DNA of 64,000 nucleotides from Selaginella moellendorffii. Taxonomy: Eukaryota > Streptophyta > Lycopodiopsida > Selaginellales > Selaginellaceae. Position numbers and translations under genes: made by a program. The stretch covers positions 347,649-411,648 of the forward strand of contig NW_003314385.1 of assembly GCF_000143415.4 (NCBI RefSeq), written 5' to 3'. The notes beneath the pieces are model-generated. The model was not told where the DNA came from. It ran no database searches and saw only the letters and a list, made by a program, of their open reading frames with translations. The stretch's first letter is position 1, and every line of letters begins with the position of its first letter. Of this stretch, positions 46,601-57,722 are shown one piece after another.

Positions 46601-48359
46601 AACGCATGAGAAAGAGATGTTTGCTATAGTGTCAGCCCTGGAACACTGGAGACACTACTTGGGTGGACATACCAAGGTTTATACGGATAGTAACACACTA
46701 AGCTACTTTGCTACGCAGCCTAAGCTTACGCCGAAGCAGGCTCGTTGGCAAGAGAAGCTTGCTAGATATGATATTGAGATCATATATGAACCTGGTAAAG
46801 ACAATATTGTTCCGGATGCGTTGAGTCGTCAAGCTCAATTCCGGGCAATATCGGCCATCAGTTCGGACTGGTTGGAGGACGTTCGGGCTTCGTATGGAAG
46901 AGATCCATTGGCGAAGACAATCTTACGCCGTGCGGAGTTGTCGAAGCAGAGCCCTGGTAGCGAAGCAGCAAAAGTTGCTAGTCGCACTAATGCAAAACTT
47001 CACTTCTTAGTTCGGGATGGGCTTATATTCTATAAGCAAGAAAGATTGTATCTTCCCTCTAAGGATCTTCAGCAGTTATTTCTGCGGGAACATCACGATG
47101 TTCCAGCAGCGGGACATGGTGGACAGCGAAAGACTCTGGCTTCATTGAAAAAGGGATTTTTCTGGTCTGGTATGGAAGATGATGTAGCGGACTATGTCCG
47201 TTCCTGTCCTGTATGCCAGCAATGTAAGCGCAGAACTGAGAAGCAGGCTGGAAAGTTGCAGTGCATTCCAGCACCGGCATGGCCATTTCAAAGTGTGACA
47301 CTTGATTTCGTCACTTGCTTGCCGAAGTCTAAGGGTTATGATACTTTGATGGTGGTTGTGGATCGGTTGTCAAAGATTGCACACTTCATTCCAACTGTGG
47401 GAACAGTAAATGCGAAACAAGCAGCAAAGCTCTTTTTCCATGAAGTAGTGCGAGTTCGTGGTCTTCCTGAAGAAATGATCTCAGATAGAGATTCGAGGTT
47501 TACGGGGAAGTTTTGGGGGACCCTATTCCAGTTGTTTGGTACCAAGTTGAAGTTTAGTACAGCTTACCATCCTCAAACCGATGGGCAGACCGAACGCGTG
47601 AATGCTCAAGTTGAGGATTATCTGCGGTACTATGTCGCGGCGGACCAACGCGACTGGGTTGAGCATTTGGATACGGCAGAAATATGTTATAACAACACAT
47701 TTCATAGCGCTATAGGCTGTTCTCCATGGGAGATATTGCAAGGGAATGCTCGTGGGGTTCCTCAACAGATCGTTGTCCCGAAACCAATGACCGAAGTGTT
47801 GGTCCCAGCCGTGGAAACTTATGCGGAGCAGCTACGCCAAGGTTGGTCTAAAGCTACCGAGGCGATGGGCAAAGCTCAGGATAGGTATCGACGTGATAAG
47901 GATCAGCATCGTCGGGATGTATCCTATCTAGTGGGAGATCAGGTGTGGCTATCTTCCCGGAACTTGAACATCAAAGGTTCTTTGTCTCGGAAGCTCTTCC
48001 CGAGATATGTTGGACCCTATCGGGTGTTGGCACAAGTTGGTGATGTATCCTATAAGTTGGATCTTCCGGATGAGTTGTCCCATGTACATGATGTGTTTCA
48101 TGTCAGTTTATTGGCACCATATCGTGTTAATGCGGATCGCTCTATGGACATTCGTCCCCCTCCGGAAGTTGTGGATGGTGATATGGAGTATGAGGTCGAG
48201 GCGATTCTCTTGTCCCGCAAAGCTCGTGGTAGTCGTTCCAAGGAATATTTAGTTAAGTGGAAAGGTTACCCGACTTGTGAATCAACTTGGGAACCTCTTA
48301 GTAATCTTACCCATGCTCGTGAGCTTGTCACGGAGTATAAGAATAGTAATAAAGACTAG
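43644..48359 (+). pseudogene. A3 gag-pol polyprotein with one stop codon (chromovirus)
   Basis: One frame of 1571 codons from ATG 43644 to the natural stop at 48357, interrupted only by TAG at 46089-46091 (codon 816, just after the RT core). A1 and A2 both have CAA there, so it is a mutation and not a conserved readthrough site. Domains are an acidic and Lys/Glu-rich coiled N-terminus, Gag core (about 100-330), CX2CX4HX4C knuckle (358-371), protease DTGA (Asp 445), RT with YIDD (793), RNase H with all acidic sites (CDAS, HEKE, YTDS), HHCC integrase with Asp 1221, Asp 1281 and Glu 1317 (D-x35-E), a VGPY module, and a chromodomain (about 1515-1565; YLVKWKGY and STWEP). Gag and Pol are fused with no frameshift. 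The chromodomain is expected to steer integration to heterochromatin. Confidence 0.95.
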
Positions 48360-48365
48360 CTTTTG

Positions 48366-48965
48366 TAATAAATCTTGCAAATTAATAAAGTAAAATATTT
48401 CTATCACTCAAGTGTCGTTTCTCTCGATCAATTGTACTTGGGTCAGTTTTGGCAGGCTGACTTCGGCACTTCGGTGCATGGGTCCAATCCATAACCATGG
48501 GGATACCTATTATAGACTGATCACAGGTCCCCGCCTCTCTCTCGATGACTCCTTTTCAAAAAAAAAAAAAGGGGCGTGGTCGTGTAAACAACTTAATCTG
48601 CCAGTTTATAATAGTTGTCTAAATCTTCCCGACGGGGTTGATTTCTTGCTCAGGGGCAGTTGGGCCTCTGGCCTTCTCCCTATATCCCTGCGGGCAGGGA
48701 TGTATCATTCCTTTGTAAGCTGAGTGGTACTCAGAGCAGCAAGGGTGGCTAACTCCGTTGGTCATTTCCTTGTCGGCGACGGCCGGAGGGTGTCTGAGTC
48801 TTAACGTCTTTGGACGTAGAGGAGAGGTCGTTCCATAACTCATTTAAGTCGGTGTGTTTCCCACATAGTGTGCTTTCCGTTAACTTTCGGAGTTGTTTCC
48901 TTGACGGTTTGCTAGACTCGGGTATGCATCGACGAGGACGTCGATCTTCTCCAAGGGGGGGAGAG
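48366..48965 (+). other. A3 3' untranslated region and polypurine tract
   Basis: Non-coding. It ends in the polypurine tract AAGGGGGGGAGAG just before the 3' LTR. It includes an A run at about 48558-48570 and a GC-rich CGACGAGGACGTCG palindrome at about 48929-48942 that recurs in A1 and B. Confidence 0.7.
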
Positions 48966-49882
48966 TGTCGCGAATGTGACTTTGGGTATCGAAAGATACT
49001 TGTCGGCTAGTCCTTACGGACACTCTTTCCTTACTGCCATGACGGCAGGAGGTCGGTACAGTTGGTTCCCTTTATCGTTCCCACTTGAGCTAGTTGAGAA
49101 ACTAGTCAATGACCGTGCACTTAAATTGGATAAACATAAGGTAGGAACCCTATGTGTTTCTTGCTGAGCATACTCGGCCTGGTTTGAGAAACTCGTATCA
49201 TTGGCTTGCACTTGCTAGTATCAAGAACCCCCGTGATATTGAGACTAGTCCCTCAATATTCACTAGATGATAGCTTACCGTGTTTGCCAAACACCCTCGC
49301 TATCACGCCTTTTGTGTTGGTCTCATTTTGGTCCCAAATGCTATTTATGGAAAGTGTCTAGATTAGATCATTTGGCATATCTACGGAATGTAGAGATCGG
49401 CCTGAACACAATGGTGTTTGTCCCGTGTCCAAATTCACAATCTAAGGACATTCCATACTTAGTAAGTTTCGGACTTGTCCTAGAGACTAACTCCTGGTAC
49501 TAAGGGAGGCTTGGGGTGAAAGCCCAAAGTGTATGTCCCTCAAGGGGGGGGGGCTATGGGGGGTTCCAAATGTATAGTAGGGATAGTGGTTGGAATGCAT
49601 GTCCGACCACCTGAGACATTAGTTTGGCTCCCGCTGGGCTGTGTCGCTCCTTGTTCTGCGTCCGGCTTGAGTCTAAGCCCAAGCTCCACGCTGCTCTAGT
49701 CGGTGGAGTACCCTCCTTCTCGCGTTAGGCCACCGGTATGCCAAAATTGTGCCAGACTCCGTCTGACACCATTTTGCGTGCAGGTGCTGGATACGGGGAG
49801 CTGGTGCTCGTGGGATTGTACCGGACCCTCGTTTCGTAGCGCAACGGGCTTGGAGTTCGGCTCCAAATTCAGGTGCGCTACA
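48966..49882 (+). repeat. A3 3' LTR
   Basis: 917 bp, the same length as the 5' LTR, with five transition differences by eye. It ends GGTGCGCTACA and is followed at once by A2 interior sequence. Confidence 0.93.
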
Positions 49883-49883
49883 A

Positions 49884-52800
49884 CAGACACTGAATTCGAG
49901 TGATGATTGATATAGAAGCTACGCACAGTGTGATATCTAAAGACTTAGTTAAATTGTTAGGATTGAAAGCTGAGTAGATGTCGCCCATACACTTTTGGTT
50001 TGTGGAAGGTGGGCAAGTAGCTAGAAAATTTGTGAGTGATGTTCCAATGAAAATATTTAAATGGAAAGAAAGAGTAGACTTGGTAGTGTTAAAGATACCA
50101 AATTTTCAAATGGTGTTTAGTATGGATTTCTTCAACAAATATACTAAAAGGATTTATAGTGTTGGACAAAATCACATTATATTAGGTCAGAAGGACATCC
50201 TAATGTGTCCTTCCAATTGCAAAAGCACTCTCCAAACGATTGAGATGCTAAGTTTTTGATTATGAGAGTTGCTCAAAAAGCAGCTAAGAAGGGATGTTGG
50301 ACCTTTTGGGTTCAAGTGATGGAAGTTAAGGGTGATGGTGATTTAGTTCGAATTAGTGACAAGGTTGATCTTGTACCAAAGGAGATATTAAAGTTGTTGG
50401 TGTGGAATCAAAAGATCTTTCTGAAGGATTTACCACCAAAGCTACCTCTTAATTGTGAGGTTGATCATTAAATTGAGATTATTCCAAGTTCTATACCACA
50501 TACAAAAGTTTTATGTCATTTGAACATCAAGGAGATAGCTAAACTCAAGAAGGAACTCATATAGCTTCTTGACAAAAATCATATCTAACCAATTAAGTCA
50601 CCTTATGGAGTGTTGATCTTTTTTGTTATAAAAAAGAATGGTACTATGAGAATGTGTATTGATTATCAGGCATTTAATAAAATCATGATCAAAAAGAATT
50701 ATCCTTTGCCTCATATTAATGACTTGTTTGTCCAACTTATAAAGGCTAAGTATTTTACACAACTTGATTTACGATTCGGGTATCATCAGATATGGGTGGC
50801 AAATTAGGATGTGGAAAAGACACCCTTTAAGACTTGGTATGGGTCCTATGAGTTCCTTGTTATGCCATTTGGGTTATGCAATGCTCCGACAATATTGAGC
50901 ACTATGATGGATAAAATATTTTATTTAGACACATTTATTGTCTTATATATCAACAATGTTCTAGTCTTTAGTGAAATATTGGAGGATCATTTGAAACACT
51001 TGGGAGCTGGTGTTTCAAAAGTTGCATGAACACAAACTATATGCTAAAGAAAGTAAATATGCTTTTGGGCAATTGTGCATGAACTTTCCTGGACATATAA
51101 TTGGTGGTGTGATTGAGGTGGATCCAAATAAGGTGGAAGCGATGAAGTCTTAGAAAGTGCCAACCACTGTATTAGATATCCATTTTTTTCTCGGTTTGGT
51201 AGGATACTATTGTAAGTTTGTTTGCAATTTTGCAAGAATTTTTCTTTTGTTCACTAAGTTAACAAAGAGTAGTATACTGTTTCATTGGATATGAATTTGT
51301 CAATATGCTTTTATATGGTTGAAGAAGATTTGGACTACGGTTCCTGTCACGATTTTAGATCTTGATAAACCCTTTAAAGTGCATTATGATACATTTGGCT
51401 ATGCTATTGGTGCCATGTGGCAACAAGATTATGACAAAGCAATTAGTGTTATGCTAAGGTGACATAGTTGTCCTATTGCGCTTTTATTCCAAGAAATTGG
51501 ATGAAACCCAAGAAAGATGGCCAATGCACGAGAAAGAGATGTTTGTTATAGTGTCAGCATTGGAACATTGGAAACATTATTTGGGTGGACATACCAAAGT
51601 TTATACAAATAATAACACATTAAGCTACTTTGCTATGCAGCCAAAGTTTACATTGAAGTAGGTTCATTGGTTAGAGAAGCTCACTACATTTGATATTGAA
51701 ATCATCTATAAACCTGGTAAAGACAATATTGTTCTAGATGCATTGAGTCGTCAAGCTTAGTTTTGGGCAATGTCGGCAATCAATTTAGACTAGTTGGAGG
51801 ACATATGGGCTTCATATGGAAATGATCCGTTGGTGAAGGTAATGTTGCACTGTGCGGAGTTGTCGAAGCAAAACCCTAGTAGCAAAGTAGCAAAAGTTGC
51901 TCGTCGTACTAATGCGAAACTTCACATTTCTATTCAAGATGGGCTTATTTTTTATAAGCAAGAAAGATTGTATCTTCCCTCTAAGGATTTGTAGCAATTG
52001 TTTTTTCGGGAACATCATGATATTCTAGCAGCGGGATATGGTGGAAAACAAAAGACTCTTGCTTCATTGAAAAAAGGATTTTTCTAGTTTGGTATGGAAG
52101 ATGATGTAGCGGATTATGTCTGTTCTTGCCCTATATGCCAGTAATGTAAGTGCAAAACTGAGAAGCAGGTTGGGAAGTTGCAATGCATTCCAGCACTAGC
52201 ATGGCTATTTTAGAGTGTGATACTTGACTTTATCACTTGCTTGTCGATATCTAAAGGTTATGATACTTTGGTGGTGATTGGTTGTTGAAGATTGCACACT
52301 TCATTCCAACTGTGGAAATAGTGAATGTGAAGCAAGTAGTAAAGCTCTTTTTCCATGAAGTAGTGCAGGTTCATGGTCTTCCTGAAAAGATGATCTTAGA
52401 TAGAGATTTGAGATTTACAAGGAAGTTTTAGGGCACATTGTTCCAATTATTCGGTACTAAGTTGAAGTTTAGTATAGCTTATCATCCTCAAACCAATGGG
52501 TAGACCGAATGTGTGAATGCTCAAATTGGGGATTATCTGTGGTACTATGTCATAGCAGATCAACACAACTAGGTTGAGCATTTAGACACAACAGAAATCT
52601 GTTATAATAACATATTTCATAACACTATTGACTATTCTCCATGGGAGATGTTGCAAGGGAATATTTATTAATAGAATGTTGTAATGAAACCAATGTTTGA
52701 ATTGTTAGTCTAACTATTAAAACTTATGTAGAGCAGCTACACCAAGGTTGGTCTAGAGCTACTAAGGCAATGGGCAAAGCTGAAGATAGGTATCAATGTG

Positions 52801-53213
52801 ATAAGGATTAACATCGTCAGAATGTATCCTATCAAATGGGAGATTAGGTGTGGCTATCTTTCCAAAACTTGAATATTAAGGGATCTTTGTCTCAGAAGCT
52901 GTTACCAAGATATGTTGGACCCTATGGGGTGTTGAAACAAATTGGTGATATATCCTATTAGTTGGATATTCCACAAGAGATATCTAGACTTCTTCATGTC
53001 AGTTTACTGGCCCCATATCATGAGGATCTTGGCCGCTCTAAGGATGTTCATCCAGCTCCGAATATTATTAATGGTGAACTTGAGTATAAGGTTGAGGCTA
53101 TTATTTTGTCTTATAAGGCACGTGGTGGTTGAACTAAAGAATATTTAATTAAGTGGAAAGCTTACCTAGTTCATGAGCTTGTCACGGAATATGAGAATCA
53201 TAATAAAGACTAG
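49884..53213 (+). pseudogene. A2 pol relic
   Basis: Resumes at the protease (ATGATTGATATAGAAGC for A3's DTGA region) and follows A3 through RT (YINN in place of YIDD at about 50946), RNase H, integrase and the start of the chromodomain. The stop is at 53211. Stops and small indels are frequent. The chromodomain has lost the STWEP half. Changes relative to A3 are mainly transitions. About 14 bp are missing between the left (40881) and right parts. Confidence 0.88.
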
Positions 53214-53815
53214 CTTTTGTAAATCTTATAATAAATCTTGTAAATCAATAAAGTAATATAATTTTATAACTCAAAGTTTTGTTTCTCTCATTTGTTAGTA
53301 CTTGGGTTTGTCTTGGCAGGCTGACTTTGGCACTTCAATGCATGAGTTCAATCGATAACCATGGGGATAATTATTATAGACTAATTACAAGTCCCCACCT
53401 CTTTCTTGTTGACTCATTTTTGAAAAAGGGTGTAGTCATGTAAAAACTTCATCTACCAGTTTATAATAGTTGTCTAAATCTTCTCGACATGGTTGATTTC
53501 TTGCTCAGGGGAAGTTGGGCCTCTGGCCCTCTCCCTATATCCCTACGGGTAGGGATGTACCATTCCTTTATAAGCCAAGTGGTACTCGAAGGGTGGCTAA
53601 CTCTATTAATCATTTTCTTATTAGTGACAGCCGAAAAATATCTAAGTCTTAATGTTTTTGGATATAGAGGAGATATTGTTCCATAACTCATTTAAATTGG
53701 TGTGTTTTTTTTACATAGTGTGGTTTCCTTTAACTTTCTGAATTGTTTCCTTGACGGTTTGCTAGACTCAGATATGCATCGATAAAGATGTCAATCTTCC
53801 CTAATGGGGGGAAAG
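53214..53815 (+). other. A2 3' untranslated region
   Basis: Non-coding and aligns with 48360-48965 of A3. It ends in a decayed polypurine tract (AATGGGGGGAAAG). Confidence 0.7.
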
Positions 53816-54150
53816 TGTCACAAATGTGATTTCGGGTATCGAAAGATGCTTGTCAGCTAATCCTTACAAACACTCTCTCCTTACTGCCACAATTGTAGGA
53901 GGTTAGTACTGCTAGTTCCCTTTATGGTCTTTGCCCAAGTTAGTTGAGAAATTGGTCAGCACATGCGCACTTAGACTAGAAGGGCATTAAGGAAAGAAAT
54001 CCTAAGTTGTCATTAAGTCAAGTATATTTGACATAGTGATGAGAAACTTATGTTATTGGTTTGCACTTGTTAGCATTGGGAACCCCCACGATATTAAAAT
54101 TGGTCTCTCAATATTCTCTAAATGATAGCTTACTGTGTTTGCTAAACACC
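53816..54150 (+). repeat. A2 3' LTR, truncated
   Basis: Starts TGTCACAAATGTG, a decayed version of TGTCGCGAATG, and runs about 335 bp before it is replaced by family D LTR sequence at about 54151. Confidence 0.8.
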
Positions 54151-55014
54151 TATAAATGACTAAATTTTCCATTCTACTTTAGTCACTTAACCACACTTTC
54201 GACCACTTGGAGAAGTCTCACTCACAACCTCCATAAGTCTGATTCTAGACTTGGGGCTTGCCAACCCCGAAAATAGCATCTATGCCACTCAACCTTTGCA
54301 CTTCGTCCAAATGCTCCACGTGTCCGATCCATGACCGACACCCAAAAGTACTACCGACATATCAGCCCATTACATTAACGCCATGCCCTTTTACCTTTGC
54401 CACTCTAGTGGTCTACACCACTTGCATCACAATCCCATCTCTCAAAGACTGGGCCATCCATCCATGAGTGGTTATCCCAGATCCACTCATTAGCATGCTT
54501 AGGATGCTTACAGACATGGGGAATAGCCTTCCTTAATATCTTTTTTTTAGTCCCCACCAAGTCCCTCTTTATCCATGGCTATGTTCACCAATACTGCCAC
54601 TGGGTCAAGGCTCACAGGCTCGACCACTAAGTCCTACTATCCTCTAGGACTTCTTCACCGTATGTCTATATCCTTCGTCACCATACCAGAGGACTATTCC
54701 TTTTCCTTTCCACAGTCTGGGACTTTGAGACAATATTTTGAAACACCATGGCCCTTTGCAAGCCTTATGGGTACTCTCCCCACCTTCTCCCTTTGGGTGC
54801 TTTAGCCATGGGCTTAGAGCGAAGTTTCGTTAAGCCACACTAGGTATCCAAGTAGGTAGTGCCACCCACACTTGAACTGGGAGCATTGACCATTTGATCT
54901 CCCGGGGAAACTAAAGCCGACTCTTGAACACTTCACCAAGCTACCCTGCTTGTTAGTTTGTATTCACTCTAACCTTGAATTCCTCAGTGGATATATCATC
55001 ACCCAACACATGGG
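54151..55014 (-). repeat. Family D LTR fragment, minus orientation
   Basis: Matches 9376-10245 of the minus-strand D LTR. The minisatellite half is missing. The sequence switches to D interior at about 55015. Confidence 0.75.
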
Positions 55015-56285
55015 TATAACCTTGTTATGTCACACTAGCCTTTCTTGGGAGCTTCCACTTTCGCCAAATCGAAACAATTGGGAATCTATCATTGGAAACA
55101 TATTGCCTTTCTCATAATCTATTAACATCTAACACTTTAGTGTTCTTTGCCTAACTTTACTATTTAGACTCCTTCCCATGATTCCTATGATTGTTTTTTT
55201 ACCCACTAGTCTTTTGTTCTTATCTTTTGATTGTTACACCTAGCAATATAGGATCATTACTTCCATCCTCAAGGTATCATTTCGGTTCCATAGTAAAGAC
55301 TTTGCTTGACCAAGTCCAAAGGGTGTTCACCCTTAGTAGGTCTTTTTAGCATTTTCTGCTGTGAGCTTTATCTACAACCCAACTTTGTGACCTTCCCATG
55401 GATCTTTCCTAAAGATTGCGTGCTTTATAAACCATTTACACTTGGCTTTTTAGATATTAATCTATTTAAAATTGTCTTTGGGAACCTTCAAGGGACTTTA
55501 TCACTTAACTTGCTAAGGCTTTTCTTTTCACAAGTTTTTTAATTGCTTTATGATTTAACATGGATAATTCCATACTTTAGACTCTCTATGGCATCACGAT
55601 TGCTACAACACTTTCGAGCATCCATTTAATTCTTCACTCCCAATTTGCATAACCACCCTTGATTATGGCCTTCCATTCCTATAATTTGATTTTATCCCTT
55701 TACTATTTATTTTTTGGCCTTATGTCTTCCCTTTAATTATTCTCCTCCCATCTAAGAGGGTAATTTTGCACTTTCTACCATGTTTTAACAAGTATTCTTA
55801 AGGATGAACCTACTTAATAACTTAGAGAGTGGATCTTCAATTGGGATATGATCACCGTGTAATCCCACATATTGGGATTAACGTCGTTATGCATGTGCCT
55901 CTTTATGTCCATTGTTAGCCATGCCAAAATCTTTTTTGGCTTGGTCCAATTTGGACAGATAGGCTTCTCCCGTCTTTGTAACTTTGAATGTTAGATAACA
56001 CCTTTTATCCATTATTTTCTAGGGACATAGTCCCTTGGGCCTTATCTAATGCCCTCATGATACTAAACACTAATTTTTGGTGTTTTAAGAGTGTTTAGAT
56101 GTCCCAATGATGGCTTTATTTAACAATGAGCATTTCCCTTTTCAACATTAACTTACTAATATGCAACATAAATAATTTATCCACCTGAGGAATATATCTA
56201 ACTTCTTTATTCAAACAAAAAGTCTTGGGTAGTTAACTTTTACCAATCCAATCAATTGTGCTACGCCTTTTGCTTAATTGCCTCA
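55015..56285 (-). mobile_element. Family D interior fragment, minus orientation
   Basis: Matches the reverse complement of parts of 58960-59820, for example 55410-55545 against 59698-59820 and 55995-56275 against 58965-59220. No coding capacity is seen. It abuts a plus-oriented D LTR, so D sequences are arranged head to head here. Confidence 0.65.
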
Positions 56286-57722
56286 TGTGAGATATAAAAT
56301 CCCCAGGCCCCAAAGTGGAGCCAGAAGGGTGCCACATGGTAGTGGCTGAAGCGAAAGCCAAACAAGCGTAACATGTTTGGACCAAAAGCTCCGACTTGAA
56401 AGGTCGAAAGTGGGAGTGGAACTCCTAAAGAAGTGCTCGAGGAATGAGCACGAAGCGAGCAATAAACGAGGCTCCAAAAAAGGGACCCAAAAGGACCAGC
56501 ACATGACACGTGGAGGAGTCCGAGATAGACCCGAGATGCAGTCTAAGATGGAGTCCGAGATGGACCCGAGATGGAGTTGGAGATGGAGTCCGAGGTGGAG
56601 TCCGAGGTGGAGTCTGAGATGGACCCAAGATGGAGTCCGAGATGGAACCGAGACCGAGACCGAGTTTGAGTCCGAAACCAGGACCGAGTCCGAATATTAA
56701 TATAAGCTGTTGGGTGAAAGCCCAAAACGATCGTCCCCCGGGGGGGGGGGGGGGGGGGGGCGCTGTGGGGGTTCCAAAAGTATAGTAGGGAGAGTGTGGG
56801 GGTTGGAGCCCAATGGAGCCAGTTTGGCCAGGAAAGGCCAGTTTGGCCCAGAAAAGGCCAGCTTAGCCTAGGAAGGCTGTACTTAGGTGTTGGGTGATGA
56901 GCTGACCATTGAGAAGTCCAAGACTAGAGTGAATATGGACCAACAAGCGGGGTAGCTTGGTGAAGTGTTCAAGAGCTGGCTCTAGTTCCCCCGGGAGATC
57001 GAATGGGTGATGCTCCTAGTCCAAGTGTGGGTGGCACTACCTACTTGGATACCTGGTGTGGCTCAACAAAACCTCGCTCTAAGCCCATGGCTAGAGCACC
57101 CAAAGGCGGAAGGCAAGGAGAGTACCTATGAGGCCCATGTAGGGCCACAGTGTTCCGAAATGTTGTCCCAAAGTCTCAGACTGTGGAAAAGAAGATGAGT
57201 AGCCTTCTAGTATGGTGACCAAGGACACAGTCACATGGCGAGGAAGTCCTAGAGGACCGTGAGACATAGTGGTCGGGCCTGTGGGCCTTGATCCCGTGGC
57301 AGTGTTGGCGAACACAACCATGGACAGAAAGGGACTTGGTGAGGACCGAAAAAGGGATATTAGGGAACGCTAAGGATGCTAAGGAGTGGATCTGAGATGA
57401 CCACTCATGGACGGATGGCCCAGTCTTGGAGAGACGGGATTGCAAAGTAGATGGTGTTGGACCACCGATGTGACCAAGGAGAATGGGCATGGCCTAGCAT
57501 AACGGGCTGATATGTCAGTGGTACCTTGGGGTGTCGATCATGGGATCGGACACGTGGAGCACTTGGACCAAGTGCAAAGTTTGAGTGGCATGGATGCCAT
57601 TCTCAGGGAGAGCAAGCCCCAAATCTAGAATTGGACTTATGGAGGTTGTGAGTGAGACTCTTCCAAGTGGTCGGAAGTATGGCTAAGTGACTAAAGTAGA
57701 ATGGAAAATTTAGTTGCTTACA
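56286..57722 (+). repeat. Family D LTR (1437 bp), plus orientation
   Basis: Starts TGTGAGATATA and ends TTGCTTACA, followed by a primer-binding site (TTGGTATTGGAG at 57725). It contains a short minisatellite at 56515-56690 and a long G run at about 56738-56760. Confidence 0.78.
56515..56690. repeat. Short copy of the D-LTR minisatellite
   Basis: Units related to GAGATGGAGTCC, the reverse complement of the array at 10370-10980, but less than a third as long. Confidence 0.85.

Larger units (their letters stand above)
42536..49882 (+). mobile_element. A3: young chromodomain Ty3/gypsy element
   Basis: The element is 7347 bp with two 917-bp LTRs that I find differing at only five positions, all transitions. 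It has a primer-binding site, a gag-pol frame with one internal stop, and a polypurine tract. The five bases flanking left (GCTAC) and right (ACAGA) differ, so no target duplication is visible. Left flank is family B and right flank is the interior of A2. Recombination or a flank deletion after insertion would explain this. Confidence 0.92.
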
